The notes: generated by a model not told the origin, from the letters alone. DNA of 64,000 nt from Pseudomonas cerasi (GCF_900074915.1 NZ_LT222319.1:927001-991000), one strand, 5' to 3'. Counted from the first letter of the stretch, positions 47,450 to 59,241 are shown. Translations and numbers: made by a program.

Positions 47450-47722
47450 TCACCCTTGATGCGGTTGGAACAATCCCAGCCTCTGCAAGGGTAGCTGATG
47501 GGTGCTCTTCCCGTCAGCTACCCGCCGCGTCGCAAGGCAGACTTGGGGCGTCCAGAGGGGCAAGGCCCCTTTGGCCCGAGCGGAGCGGATGGGATTGTCT
47601 CGACGGGATTTTCGAGACGCGGCCTCACGAGCCAAAAACTGATCGGCAGCGTATTCGAGTGCGGCCCAATATGCTGGATCTAAAATCAGCAGCTCGCCTT
47701 GGACAAACTTATGCGCAATCAT
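47450..47722 (-). CDS. Small hypothetical protein downstream of the excA-like gene
   Basis: A 90-residue frame starting at ATG 47722, which overlaps the TGA of the excA-like gene (ATGA), so it would be translationally coupled. Residues 1-45 (MIAHKFVQGELLILDPAYWA, then AALEYAADQFLAREAASRKS) look like a helical protein. The second half is less protein-like. No family recognised. Confidence 0.4.
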   Translation of the reverse strand: MIAHKFVQGELLILDPAYWAALEYAADQFLAREAASRKSRRDNPIRSARAKGALPLWTPQVCLATRRVADGKSTHQLPLQRLGLFQPHQG

Positions 47723-48327
47723 GCCTCCACCCCTGGAAGCCAAAGGCCACGCTTCACAAACTGCTTGAATGCGCCTTCGACGTACAATGTTCCGGTGTGT
47801 ACCTGCCAAGCCCGATAGCTCCACTTGATAGCAAGGATCGAGAAAGGCAAGGCCATCGACAAGATGCTAATGCAGGTCATCGCCATGCCGCCTGTTGCGA
47901 GGCTGTACAAGGCGATCAAAGGGCAAAGCGCAGCTAGTATCCAAAACATCCGTGATTGTCGTGTGTGTGATTTGATCAAGCCCATCTGCTCTTGTTCGCT
48001 CATGCCATTGAGTCGGGCACGACCCCTTTTGCTAATGAGGGGAATCACTACCTCATTGATTGAGCGTGGATCGCGCTTGGTGAAAACGTTGAAGCCACAG
48101 CCACCCGAACAAGTCCACGGGTAAAGCGCATTTTTGTCTGGCTCTGCGTCTTTGTGAACGAACATCACTCCCCTGTCGCACGCAGGGCAATGCGGGTTTC
48201 TGATCGTGTTCACCAGGTCTTTTAAATGCTGATGGTTTGTGGAGATGTTACGCCATCCGAAAATCGAAAGAGGCATAGAAACGAACGTGAATTTTGCAGC
48301 CTTTTTTGCAGTTTTCAAAATCGTCAT
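47719..48327 (-). CDS. ExcA-like entry-exclusion protein
   Basis: A 202-residue protein of the type found just after traY in IncI-like plasmids, where ExcA blocks uptake of a second related plasmid by interacting with TraY. A basic N-terminus (TAKKAAKFTFVSMPLSIFGW) is followed by a zinc-binding-like pair CPACDRG ... WTCSGGCGF (about 45-80). Two hydrophobic segments follow near 125-165 (FWILAALCPLIALYSLATGG; MTCISILSMALPFSILAI). The start at 48327 has AAGGTG about 9 bases upstream. The call rests on gene order, size and these features. Confidence 0.65.
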   Translation of the reverse strand: MTILKTAKKAAKFTFVSMPLSIFGWRNISTNHQHLKDLVNTIRNPHCPACDRGVMFVHKDAEPDKNALYPWTCSGGCGFNVFTKRDPRSINEVVIPLISKRGRARLNGMSEQEQMGLIKSHTRQSRMFWILAALCPLIALYSLATGGMAMTCISILSMALPFSILAIKWSYRAWQVHTGTLYVEGAFKQFVKRGLWLPGVEA

Positions 48328-48511
48328 TTCAAAGCACCTTACGCGCACTGCGGCGACGTTTTACAGGAGTATTTGTTAGGATTTTTTCAGCTACAGCGAT
48401 GAGCACCGCCATGATGCCCTGAGAGGGTGATTCTTCTACCTTACATCTGTGTTTCATGGTTCCGATCTCCAAGGTTGTTGGTACAGACTACTGGCCTACG
48501 GGATGCGAAAA

Positions 48512-48991
48512 TTACTCTGATGGTGCACGGTGCGGGATGTGCAGCTTTTCTCGTCTGTGTGCTTCGATTATTTGATCACACCACCCTTGCATTACCTCGC
48601 AAATGTGAGGTGAAAGTTGTATAAGGACAGGTTCCTGAGCGGGAGCAGTGCGTATGTAACCACCATCCAACCAACTTTTGGAAAGCTCGCAATAGCGCAG
48701 AATAACTTTGTTTATTTCTTTGTTATTTGCATTGCCTAAGCCATGCATTGTGCTCATTGCAATAATCGCAAGACTAGACATTGCAAAATTTGCCTCTTTT
48801 ATGGTCTTTGCCTGCTGTTCATTTTCTTTTTTAAGCTGGGCATAGCCCGCTTTCCATTTATTATTGACCTCGAGCCATTGGCTATTTGCATCTTCAAAAC
48901 CTGCGTCGTAACCTTCATTGCGTCCTTTTTGGTAACCCTGCCTGCGGCCGATAATGACCCCAGTGGTTTCTGCATTAAAGTCATATGACAT
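48512..48991 (-). CDS. Hypothetical protein between traY-like and excA-like genes
   Basis: A 159-residue soluble protein. The N-terminus is Gly/Tyr-rich with a repeat-like GRRQGYQKGRNEGYDAGFED pattern, a short coiled coil follows (about 45-70, KWKAGYAQLKKENEQQAKTI), then a helical C-terminus. AAGGAA lies before the ATG. It is 13 bp after the traY-like stop, so it belongs to the transfer operon. No function recognised. Confidence 0.6.
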   Translation of the reverse strand: MSYDFNAETTGVIIGRRQGYQKGRNEGYDAGFEDANSQWLEVNNKWKAGYAQLKKENEQQAKTIKEANFAMSSLAIIAMSTMHGLGNANNKEINKVILRYCELSKSWLDGGYIRTAPAQEPVLIQLSPHICEVMQGWCDQIIEAHRREKLHIPHRAPSE

Positions 48992-49004
48992 GATTTCTAT
49001 TCCT

Positions 49005-50362
49005 TTATGAAATTATGGGCTTGTCGTTGTTTGCGTTACGGTCCTGACTATTGAATTTATTGACTTCGGACGAAGAATCTTTTCCATCTGACTCCGCAGG
49101 ATTAGCTGAAGTCTCAGGCAAAACACCACCTCGTGGGCCCAGCATCAGACTTTCACCATCTCGGCCACCGGGCCGGGTCGAGGATTCAGAAGAGGACGCA
49201 CCACCTAATGATTCATCAGCCATATTAGGAGCAACGCCTTGTGGGCCTATGTTAAGTGGAGCCCCCCCGTCTTTTCGGCCACCCCGATCACCACCATCGT
49301 TATTGCCGCTGTCAACTCGAAGGCCAGATGTTCCTCCTCCTGGAATTGGCTTGGTTCCGCCACTAACACCGCCCAAACTGCTTGGCCCAAATTTTTCTGT
49401 GTTGCTTCGCATCTCGCTAGTAGCTTGCGTCGACCCCATAGAGTCGATGCCGATGCCGATCCATTTCAAGACCACATCCGGCAAAGTCTGCGATAGTCCA
49501 AAGATCATGTAGATGACAGGCAGCAATAGCAGACCATACATGATTAACCAGTTGCGCCACTGGAAGAACTCAACAAACCAGCCTAAAGACTCCGCACTGG
49601 TCACGTTGGCTGCGTGCATCGCCCAAAATGCTTTACTGATGTACAGCAGAATTGGATTTGCTATTGCCATCGCTGCAAACAAACCGAAAACAATCAGTAC
49701 AGGTCGAGCAAACAGGGACAACAACATTAAATAACCTTGGGTCTGCGATCCAACAAACGAACGTTCTGGCGTCATGTGCGTCAATGCCCATAGTGGCGCA
49801 GCAACAACTGATTGCAGAACACCAAGCACCCAGCCGACCACGGCAATAATGAAAATGGTATAGGGCAGTGACGGCAGAAAAACACCAAAGTAAAATGCTA
49901 ATACTCCTACCCAGCTAGCGACTTCTACCAGTGGTTTTAAGAAATTGTAGATTACCCATTCAAGCAACGTGTCAGCTAGCGGGGTGGCGTCAACACTAGT
50001 TCCGAAAAAAGATACTGATCCAACCCCAGCTGCTACGGCCTTGGCACCTGATAACGCAGTATGCACGACACGATTAGTTGTAATAGCGGATGCCTGCATA
50101 AGTGCCAGTACATCACCAGTAGTCTTGATACGAGAAATTGCGTCAACATCACCATCCGTGCCAATCAGCGTGGCTGTAACGCGTTCCATGCCCCAGCCGA
50201 TGAAGTTACTCATAATGCTGTCGCCACGGCTACCCAAGGTGTCGACATTCAAATCATCCAGCGATGCCGGAGCTAAAGCAGCTTTAATATCTGCTGCATT
50301 AGGCGTTACGGGTTGTTTGTAGCTTGAGCCATCAAGCGATTTGCTAATAATTGCTTGATAGA
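49005..50362 (-). pseudogene. traY: traY/dotA-like gene, 3' part (split by IS21 element)
   Basis: The C-terminal 450 residues of an 881-residue type IVB transfer membrane protein. It has several TM segments (WVGVLAFYFGVFLPSLPYTI, then IFIIAVVGWVLG; LLSLFARPVLIVFGLFAAMA; WRNWLIMYGLLLLPVIYMIF) and a hydrophilic Gly/Ser/Asp-rich tail. The coding frame enters from the IS element with no start of its own. An apparent start inside the element (MALTGQHFNF) is IS terminal sequence. Joined to 52325-53591 after removing the element and one GATAGA copy, the frame is continuous (...TVYQAIISK...). Confidence 0.8.
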
Positions 50363-50447
50363 TGTCACCGCCACTGTAAAAATGACCCCCTAACGCCAAC
50401 CTAGAATTGACCCCCCTGGGTAAAACTGGCGGCTTTGAGCTGCCAAT

Positions 50448-52276
<1,829 letters not shown>

Positions 52277-52324
52277 GTTGGCGATTTAGCACGGAAGGGG
52301 GTCACTTTTTAGTTGGCGTTGACA

Positions 52325-53591
52325 GATAGACCGTTTGGTAACTGTTTAATGCCAACCGTGCCGCCGCGTCTTTAGGCAGCATATTGAGGTTTGGCTGCGT
52401 TGCAACTGCAACAGGCTCTGCAAACATAGCCCCCATCTCCTGCCTAATGCCGGAGAGACGTTGATAAAATCCCCCCGCCATTGCCCAGCCGTCTTCTGTT
52501 ACATCATCGACGTACTTAGCCATTATCTTTTGTAGTGTCGTATCGTTCGCCATTTGGGACGTTAGATTTTGAGTGAGCGTATTTTGGGCTTGATTGATAA
52601 TGAGGTTAAAGCGATCACTCTTAACGGTATCCCATCCGTTCTTGTTTATATCCGTGGGCCAAGTTCTCACCCATGCATCAATATCAGCCATCACCTTGTT
52701 CATGGCAATGATTTTGGCGTTAAGCGTGGCAAGCCGTACCGCCTGCATCGCGGCCTTATTGCTAGTAATCGTAGCAGGATCAAAAATTGAACCCGTAGAG
52801 GTAGAGGTCGTTATCAGCTCCGCAGGAACACTAAAGCTATAGACCTTGATCGATCCACAAATTGGCGTTCCACCGCCAAGGTTGGTGGCCGTATTGCGAT
52901 CTTTGATGAGATACGTTGCAGCCTGTCGTCCAATGCCGTCATCTACCTTGGAGTCAGGCGTTGAAAGCGCTTGTACAGCGGTATGCTGGTCAAGCGAGCC
53001 GTAAATTGCGTTGAGGGATCTGGCGCACCAGCTCGACGCCAAATAGGCTTGGCCAAACTGGCGAATGTCGTACAACGGATAGTTTGGGTTGGGCTTCGCG
53101 CCACTGCCAAATCCAAGCTGGCTACTAACGCTGCTGAGCGATCCGTTAACAATCCCGTTTTCAACACCGGCTTTGAATACGCCGTTGGCAAAACCAATGC
53201 CCCAAAGTCCAATTGTCAGTACGATGATCTGGATAATCGAATAGCCGCTTGAAGCGGGCAGTAAGGCTCCACCACCGAACACGATGCGCAGCGGAGTCCA
53301 AAGCGAACTCCATGCCTTGCCCATCGCTTCGCCCTCATTAGCCGTGTTAGCGACGCCGATAATGGCGATATACGAAACGAATAAGGACGCCAGTATCAGC
53401 AGACCAGAGTTGTACTGTACGAACATTGAGGCCAGCACGTTAGAGGTCGCAGTAACCGTTTCAGGGTCATTGCCTTGTGACAAAGCGTCAATGACCGGCC
53501 CAAAGACTGCTCTAAGTACTCCCACACTTGCATCTGAGCAACTGCTTGCGCCGTCCGTTGTGTCACACGGTGAAAAGGGCATTCCTGCCAT
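52325..53591 (-). pseudogene. traY: traY/dotA-like gene, 5' part (split by IS21 element)
   Basis: The N-terminal ~420 residues of the transfer membrane protein. A short leader is followed by TM segments SGLLILASLFVSYIAIIGVA and YSIIQIIVLTIGLWGIGFAN. A large soluble loop with ICGSIKVYSFSVPAE comes next, and LRIVFGGGALLPASSGYS is typical of DotA/TraY. It forms part of the type IVB conjugation channel. ATG 53591 is preferred (GAGAG upstream); GTG 53618 is in frame nine codons earlier without a ribosome site. The open frame runs seven residues into the IS before stopping. Confidence 0.8.
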
Positions 53592-53847
53592 CTGGATAGT
53601 CTCTCGGGGGGAATTCACGAGAAAGTCTATAGGCGTTCGGCATCCTTTAAAAGGTATGTAAAAACTAGGTTATGGACTATAGTCCATCTATTAAGAAAGT
53701 TTTGATTTAAACCATTGTTTTTATTATTAAAATATATTTTCATCTTGATGGGGGTGTATGTATACATCGCAACAATGATGTTTATTTAGAATGGTCCGTA
53801 ACGTAGACTCCGGTCACTCAGCAAATTGCCAGCAGATAAGGTGAAAA

Positions 53848-54432
53848 GTGAGATTCAAGCTCAAGTATCAAGACAACAAAACTTTAGGTATTCAGTACGT
53901 TGGCAACTCTGTGACTTGCGTTCGCATGCTCGATGAGACGACCAAGGGCGGCAATCAAAAGCAAACCTATGTCTGTACGATCAGCCGATGGGATACCGAG
54001 CTGCCGCAACATGCAATCCAGTTACTAACAAAGGCTGAAGTAGAGGAGTGGAAGGCGTGGAAGACAGCCCACGATGCTGCGTTTAGACGTAAGCAGCTGG
54101 AAGCGTCACTGAATACTTTACCTCTTACGTTGAGTTATGCGGCCACTGCCTTGACCGAACTGGCGTGTACCGTCGGTGAGTCCCGGAAAGCTGCTATCTG
54201 GGCAGCTTTGGATGCATTCAATCGCGCCCTGTTGAACGCCGGAGTAGACCGCCCCTCACCAGCTCGCGGTCGGCTACCTTCGATAAAATTGGCGTCCCCA
54301 GAAATAGGATTGCCAATAATGCCGAACCTTGAACAGCTCGGCTCTCCGCTTGAATGTGCCTATCGCGGGATAGTGGAACGCTATAAGGCTTTACAGGCTC
54401 GCTATGCCGCCACAAAATCAGATACCGATTAG
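53848..54432 (+). CDS. Hypothetical plasmid protein
   Basis: A 194-residue soluble protein with GTG start and AAGGTG upstream. The N-terminal ~70 residues are beta-rich (FKLKYQDNKTLGIQYVGNSV), then helices (LTKAEVEEWKAWKTAHDAAF; LTLSYAATALTELACTVGES). No family recognised. It is divergent from the traY-like gene and converges on the 125-aa gene after the relaxase. Confidence 0.6.
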   Translation: MRFKLKYQDNKTLGIQYVGNSVTCVRMLDETTKGGNQKQTYVCTISRWDTELPQHAIQLLTKAEVEEWKAWKTAHDAAFRRKQLEASLNTLPLTLSYAATALTELACTVGESRKAAIWAALDAFNRALLNAGVDRPSPARGRLPSIKLASPEIGLPIMPNLEQLGSPLECAYRGIVERYKALQARYAATKSDTD

Positions 54433-54437
54433 ACGGC

Positions 54438-54815
54438 TCAAAATTTTTTGCCCCAGACAGCAAGCCGTTCTTTCATCAATTGGCCGTCGCGGCGCATTTC
54501 TGTACGCAGATCGTCCAGCTCCTCTGGGGTGAGCGAATAATACAGCGACCTCGTGGGTGGTTCTTCAGTTGTGCGCTGCCCATCGACCCCTTCCTGGTCG
54601 AACTGCTCTCTATCGAATGTCATACCGTATACCTCTACGTATTCAAAATTCGCATGGCACTCACGCCCCCAAGGATCATGCACCCACAAATCACCAAAAC
54701 CGTCTCGAATGACGTAATACGCCCCAGGGTCGTTACGCACCATGAGCGGCAAAACATCGTCGAACTCTTGCGTTTCCGGGTTGAACCGCCACACGTACTT
54801 CATTGTATCGAGCAT
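54438..54815 (-). CDS. Hypothetical protein downstream of the relaxase
   Basis: A 125-residue acidic protein, aromatic-rich (YVWRFNPETQEFDDVLPLMV; YYVIRDGFGDLWVHDPWGRE), with a helical C-terminus (LTPEELDDLRTEMRRDGQLM). It starts 10 bp after the relaxase stop, so it is likely co-transcribed. No function recognised. Confidence 0.6.
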   Translation of the reverse strand: MLDTMKYVWRFNPETQEFDDVLPLMVRNDPGAYYVIRDGFGDLWVHDPWGRECHANFEYVEVYGMTFDREQFDQEGVDGQRTTEEPPTRSLYYSLTPEELDDLRTEMRRDGQLMKERLAVWGKKF

Positions 54816-54824
54816 GATCCACCC

Positions 54825-57236
54825 TCACATATCCAAATCCGGCGAGTCCCGGTTCAATGAGTTCTGACGCTCACGCTCTCGTTCTTCCTGATGCTGCTGC
54901 AAACGCTGAGCTTCGGTCTGCCGTGCTGCTCGCTGAACGTCCTGATTCGGTACTGCTGGCTCACTATCAACGTGCGTATTCATCAACGTGAGCCTCGCAT
55001 AATCGCACTTTTTTATCCAAGCATTTACTGATGAATCATGCGTTTTTAACGCCTGATTCCACGCATCATCTCTAAACTTAATAGCGTCGGGATGATGGCT
55101 GTTTAAGTGATCGCGCCGAGCCTCGGATGGTCGCTCTACGTTCTTGCCAAAATCATTGTCCCACTGCATGGCCTTGCCCTTCGCCATGTGTTGGCCAATG
55201 AAGCCGACTGCCTTCTCCGGGTCTGGCCGCTCACCCCACGACTCCCGGTATGTACAATCTAGCCTGGACCGATACTGAGCCACATCAGCCTCGACAGCAT
55301 CCATCTCAACATAATCACGGACTGGCCGAACCGGTGCCGGTGCTGATAGCGCCTGCCGGGCCTCATCTCGCGCCATAGCAGCCTGCCGGTGCACTTTCTT
55401 GGCCTCGTGCTGACGGATACCATGGAGCTGCTTTTGATCCTCCACGAAGCGCTGACGCTTTTGATCAATGTCGGCCTTGATTGCTTCTTTGCGTTGCTGC
55501 TCTAGTTCAGGATCAGCAAACCGCACATCCAGCCGTCGCTCCACCGCCGTCGAAAGCACTCGATCCCTGAATTCCTGCCCACCGTGTACCGCTACAGCGT
55601 CGAATTTTTCTTTCGCCAGCAGCAACCCCATCTCGATACTATCTGCATCGTTTCGACTGTCCTTGTTGAAGGTGATGCGCCGTCCTTCATCACGGAACGC
55701 CAGCCGGTCATTGACCGTATAGTTCACCGCACCAGTCGAACGATCAACAGCCCACGTAACGCGCTCCGAAAGCCTCGCAGGTCTAGCCGGGTCAAGATCG
55801 CTATCCGAAGTAGCCGTGAAGTAGGGTCGCTGTACGTCCGCGACATCCGGCTCTTGCGGATGTTTGCCTTTGCGTTTGTCTGCGTAGGAAAAGCCCCGAA
55901 GCTGCGCTATAGCTGCTGGATCGCCGACCTCTGCACAATCTGCAACCCATTCCCGATAAGAAAGATGTTTCTCTTTTCGTAAACTGGCATTTTCAGCTTT
56001 AAATATGGCTTTTAGTTCGTCTCGTTTGGCCGCAGCAGTAAACGCTGCGACCGACAGAAGTGCTCTGCGATGGTTGCCGTCTAGCCCACTTCGCCGGATG
56101 CCTTCCCGTTCTGCCCTAAGTAGATCGGTGAGGGCTTTACGCCGCAACTTCTGAGTGTGAGCTAGCTCAGCCTTAGCCGGAGCTTTCATAGCCTTCCACT
56201 CAACGACAAAACCTTCATATTTGCCGCGCAACTCTGCGCGTTCTTTGGCGCGCTTCTCGCGGTTGTCGGCACGCTTGGTTGGATCGCGCAATGGGCGATG
56301 CTTGCTGTAGTTCTGATTCTCTAACGCTTCCCGGTCAAAATACCTGGTTTTAAGTGGCTCGTATGGGCCAAGCTGCTTTATGAGTTTTCCCCCACCCAAC
56401 CCCATTTCAGATGCCTTGATCGGAGCCTGGGCGGTATCACTTACCGACGCCACGTAGAAAGCGTTGTTTCGGTCATTTGCTGGTCTCAACTCAAGTCCAT
56501 GAGTGGCAAGTATCGTATGCAGCGCCTGCCACGAAGCTTTCGCGGATTCCATTAGCGCCTTGGCATCATCTTTGGGCGGTCCTTTGGCATAGCTCGCTAA
56601 CGACTCATTACCACTGTGAACTTCAAACTGCCGGGCCTTCTCCGGCAAATCGGCGCGACTCCCTTCCCGTGCCTTGAGCCGGTGTGCCGCACTCGTATAA
56701 GTCCAATCTATAGACTTCTTACCGTCAACCTCTTTGACGGAAAAAGGCCCATTATCGTGTTTCCACCCTTGGTCAATTTCGATCTGCCGCATTGCCTTAT
56801 CTAATGTGAATTTCGAATACGACATTTTCGGTACTCGGTGTCTATCTGGATGAACCTTATTCACCATGATATGCAAGTGCACATTGTCGGTATCACGGTG
56901 TATGGCCGACAGATACTCATGACCGTTAAGCCCAATAGCAGCGAGCGCAAATTTACCCGCATCAAAAGCTTGATCATCGGTTGGGCAGTCTCCTTTTGAC
57001 CAGCTCAGAACGAGGTGCATTACCGGATCTTTCGTGCGCTTACTTCGAACCGAAGTACCCCACATTTCAATCCACGCGGTGTCCTCAGAAAGGCAGTTAG
57101 TTTGCACTGCGACAGCTCCTTCAGTGACCTCACCGGTCTCAGGATCAATACCATGTCGAAAACTATTTATGTACTTGGATAGACTACGGAAACTTGTCTT
57201 TCCATCGCTTCGTCGGCCAACGATCTTAGCGATCAT
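54825..57236 (-). CDS. MOBP-type relaxase with LPD7 domain
   Basis: An 803-residue DNA-nicking protein that starts conjugation at oriT. The N-terminal relaxase domain has the HxDxxxxHxH metal motif HRDTDNVHLHIMVNKVHP (His113, Asp115, His120, His122); the nicking Tyr may be Tyr21 (SLSKYINS). The middle is long basic helix. LPD7 lies near 485-560 (GRRITFNKDSRNDADSIEMG; FDAVAVHGGQEFRDRVL). The C-terminus is Gln/Glu/Arg-rich. It overlaps the MobC-like gene by 11 bp. Intact, although the transfer gene traY next door is broken. Confidence 0.9.
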   Translation of the reverse strand: MIAKIVGRRSDGKTSFRSLSKYINSFRHGIDPETGEVTEGAVAVQTNCLSEDTAWIEMWGTSVRSKRTKDPVMHLVLSWSKGDCPTDDQAFDAGKFALAAIGLNGHEYLSAIHRDTDNVHLHIMVNKVHPDRHRVPKMSYSKFTLDKAMRQIEIDQGWKHDNGPFSVKEVDGKKSIDWTYTSAAHRLKAREGSRADLPEKARQFEVHSGNESLASYAKGPPKDDAKALMESAKASWQALHTILATHGLELRPANDRNNAFYVASVSDTAQAPIKASEMGLGGGKLIKQLGPYEPLKTRYFDREALENQNYSKHRPLRDPTKRADNREKRAKERAELRGKYEGFVVEWKAMKAPAKAELAHTQKLRRKALTDLLRAEREGIRRSGLDGNHRRALLSVAAFTAAAKRDELKAIFKAENASLRKEKHLSYREWVADCAEVGDPAAIAQLRGFSYADKRKGKHPQEPDVADVQRPYFTATSDSDLDPARPARLSERVTWAVDRSTGAVNYTVNDRLAFRDEGRRITFNKDSRNDADSIEMGLLLAKEKFDAVAVHGGQEFRDRVLSTAVERRLDVRFADPELEQQRKEAIKADIDQKRQRFVEDQKQLHGIRQHEAKKVHRQAAMARDEARQALSAPAPVRPVRDYVEMDAVEADVAQYRSRLDCTYRESWGERPDPEKAVGFIGQHMAKGKAMQWDNDFGKNVERPSEARRDHLNSHHPDAIKFRDDAWNQALKTHDSSVNAWIKKCDYARLTLMNTHVDSEPAVPNQDVQRAARQTEAQRLQQHQEERERERQNSLNRDSPDLDM

Positions 57237-57609
57237 CGCTATCCACTTCCTCGACGTCAGGCGCTATACGTTTGAGTGCTCTTGTCTCCTCGTCAACGGC
57301 ATTCTTAAACGCAATCAATAACTCAGATGTTTGCTGTGAATACGCACCGCGGCTGCTATTAAATAAGTTTTTTTGCAATCCGCCTAAACTACGGAGCTGA
57401 GCTGCAAACGTCTTTATGTCTGCACAGATGATGCGATCTGATTGGTTCCTTATGCGGCGACTCAATCCAGCACAACGAATAAACATCGACAACGATATGC
57501 CTGCATCCTCAGCTTTAGCTTTCAATGCATCTGCCTCTTCGGGCAAACAGCGAGTGTGAACGACCACAGTTCGTTTCCTTGTATCCGAACCAGAACGACC
57601 ATTGACCAT
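57226..57609 (-). CDS. mobC: MobC/NikA-like relaxosome accessory protein
   Basis: A 127-residue protein. RKRTVVVHTRCLPEEADALK begins a ribbon-helix-helix-like fold, then AKAEDAGISLSMFIRCAGLS, the MobC signature, and the helical C-terminus SLGGLQKNLFNSSRGAYSQQ. Such proteins bind oriT and help open it for the relaxase. Start at 57609 with GGAG 7 bases upstream; open frame extends further but has no start signal. The repeat array and hairpin just upstream are plausible binding sites. Confidence 0.8.
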   Translation of the reverse strand: MVNGRSGSDTRKRTVVVHTRCLPEEADALKAKAEDAGISLSMFIRCAGLSRRIRNQSDRIICADIKTFAAQLRSLGGLQKNLFNSSRGAYSQQTSELLIAFKNAVDEETRALKRIAPDVEEVDSDDR

Positions 57610-57659
57610 AACAAACTCCGACTCTAATGGCCGCACGGCGGCAGGGGTCTCGGGGCGCA

Positions 57660-57684
57660 GCCCTGAGCAGGGCAGGTTAGGGGT
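57660..57684 (-). promoter_or_regulatory. Candidate oriT: inverted repeat and nic-like sequence
   Basis: On the minus strand CCCCTAACCTGCCC (57670-57683) resembles the IncP/IncI-type nic core (CTATCCTGCCC). It abuts an inverted repeat GCCCTG-AG-CAGGGC (57660-57673), about 50 bp upstream of mobC, the usual place for oriT. The match is by eye only. Confidence 0.45.
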
Positions 57685-57844
57685 GATGACGAGCGAAGCG
57701 AGGAAGAGCCCCGGTGAGATACCAGCACGAAGTGCGCGGTAGCTCAAACCACACCCTGTCCTCGATCATCATGATTTCCACGGAGAAGGTAGCTTGGAGT
57801 TTTTATATGGTCAAATACGGCTCGGCGCCTAGAGAAAGTACGTA

Positions 57845-58031
57845 CTTACACAATGTTCGCACCATGATGCCACAGAGTTGCCACAGAGTTGCCACAGAGT
57901 TGCCGCAATATGTACACAATCTTACCATGCAGTTACCACATTGCTACCACAAAGCTACCACAATGGTTACACGCTATAGCCACAGAATTACCAGTTTGTT
58001 AGCACAGTCTTACCATACTAGTACCACTATC
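57845..58031. repeat. Seventeen 11-bp direct repeats (iteron/centromere-like array)
   Basis: Units follow each other with no spacer: CCACA-type cores start at 57848, 57859, 57870, 57881 and every 11 bp to 58024. Consensus TTACCACANNN; the best units are GTTGCCACAGA (three together) and CTACCACAAAG. The period is not a multiple of three, so it is not coding. It lies between the mob operon and the GTG-started membrane protein gene. Spacing near one helical turn puts all units on one face of the DNA, as in ParR-bound parC sites. Confidence 0.85.
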
Positions 58032-58424
58032 TTTGGAACGATATATGGGTCAAAATTTTTCGCTTTTTTCATAAAATGACTTGATGCGTTGAGGCGCTAT
58101 ACAAAAAAGCAAAGGGCTTTTTGAAGGGGAAGGTTGATCAGCCTTCAGAACTGGCCGTGGTTTCCGATGCGCCCCATAGGGGCTTTGCCCCTCTGGACTC
58201 CCCACACTCGCCCGCGTGGCGTCGGGAGCCTGGGATAGAAGCGCTCCCAGTCACCCTAGCGAAGGCTATTGGCCTCGAACGCGTCAAGGGGCCGAGTCCT
58301 CGCCCCTTCGGTGCTGCGGGCCGCACCAACCCCTTGACTCGACCATTAGACTTCAGACATTTTCAAGATATGATGAGCGACGCGTAATGAAAAAATCAGT
58401 ATAAAAAATTAAGAGGGGGTTGCG
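58032..58424. other. Gene-free stretch between the repeat array and the membrane protein gene
   Basis: About 390 bp. The first part is AT-rich. The middle (58160-58340) is GC-rich and contains GGGGCTTTGCCCCTCTGGAC at 58179-58198, whose complement recurs (19 of 20) near 47550-47570, so the two ends of the plasmid block share a short inverted motif. AGAGGGGG precedes the next gene. Confidence 0.45.
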
Positions 58425-59219
58425 GTGCAGATTTTGACAGTTTCAGATTTTGAAAAAGTGGCCGTTAGGTATTCAACTTTGTTCTATTCAAGATCTCTCA
58501 AGGATGGCCCGAAAAATATCGCGTATTGGATATCAGTTTTTTTCTTTGTGCTAACAATGTTTTTTATGTTCTACAGTTTGGTTGAGTTAGCGTTAGGGCG
58601 GGATGCGAACACAGGCCTAGCAATGATAGCTGTTCTTTTTGAATTCGTCGGTTTGGCAGTTTGGATTGCTTTTTATGAGCCCGCTTACAGATATGACAAG
58701 CTAAAAAGGTCAGGCTTAAATATTTCCGAAGTGCTTTGTAAAAAGCAAGATAGAGAAATTATCAAAAGCATTTGGCTTAAAAAGAATTTATCTGTCCCGC
58801 CTGATAAGTATTTTGAGTTGGCCAAGAATTTGTATGAAGTTCAGGGTATGCTCTCCGAGTCTAGAAAGAATAAGCAGCTGGGTGATCGTTTTTTGAGTAG
58901 CTTTTTCAGCCTTAAGCCGCTTCAGACCTTGCTTTCAATTCCAGTTATATTGGCTATGATAAATTTCGCATTTAAAATACCTGGCGTGGAATTTACAGTG
59001 TCGAATATTGACCTCTCGGTTTTCATGATAACCGCTGCGAAATATTCGCTCACCCTTTTTCTTATTTCATTGACTCTAGTTTTGATTGTTGGGTTGTTGT
59101 TGACGATGTCTATAGGTGTTTTCGAGCTGGTTAGTGAAACCTACAGAGGCAAATGCTCAGATTTGACTAAGAGAAGGTTTGTTAGAGCTTTGCTTGAACG
59201 AGCCGACTTGGTTGGGTGA
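58425..59219 (+). CDS. Hypothetical membrane protein
   Basis: A 264-residue protein with GTG start and AGAGGGGG 6 bases upstream. There are four hydrophobic segments in two pairs: about 36-58 (ISVFFFVLTMFFMFYSLV), 65-85 (TGLAMIAVLFEFVGLAVWIA), 168-190 (LLSIPVILAMINFAF) and 200-230 (AAKYSLTLFLISLTLVLIVG). A cytoplasmic-looking helical region rich in Lys lies between the pairs. The AT-rich codon use differs from the mob genes. No family recognised; the topology recalls small effector membrane proteins, but that is weak. Confidence 0.65.
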   Translation: MQILTVSDFEKVAVRYSTLFYSRSLKDGPKNIAYWISVFFFVLTMFFMFYSLVELALGRDANTGLAMIAVLFEFVGLAVWIAFYEPAYRYDKLKRSGLNISEVLCKKQDREIIKSIWLKKNLSVPPDKYFELAKNLYEVQGMLSESRKNKQLGDRFLSSFFSLKPLQTLLSIPVILAMINFAFKIPGVEFTVSNIDLSVFMITAAKYSLTLFLISLTLVLIVGLLLTMSIGVFELVSETYRGKCSDLTKRRFVRALLERADLVG

Positions 59220-59241
59220 GTGTGGCGTGCTGATGTGATCT

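Noticed and set aside
57845..58031. CRISPR array
   Set aside because: Repeats are 11 bp, contiguous and without spacers, and no cas gene is in the window.
57714..58079. Coding frame through the 11-bp repeats
   Set aside because: The period is not a multiple of three and the product is a His/Thr-rich string with no start signal; the DNA repeat explains the open frame.
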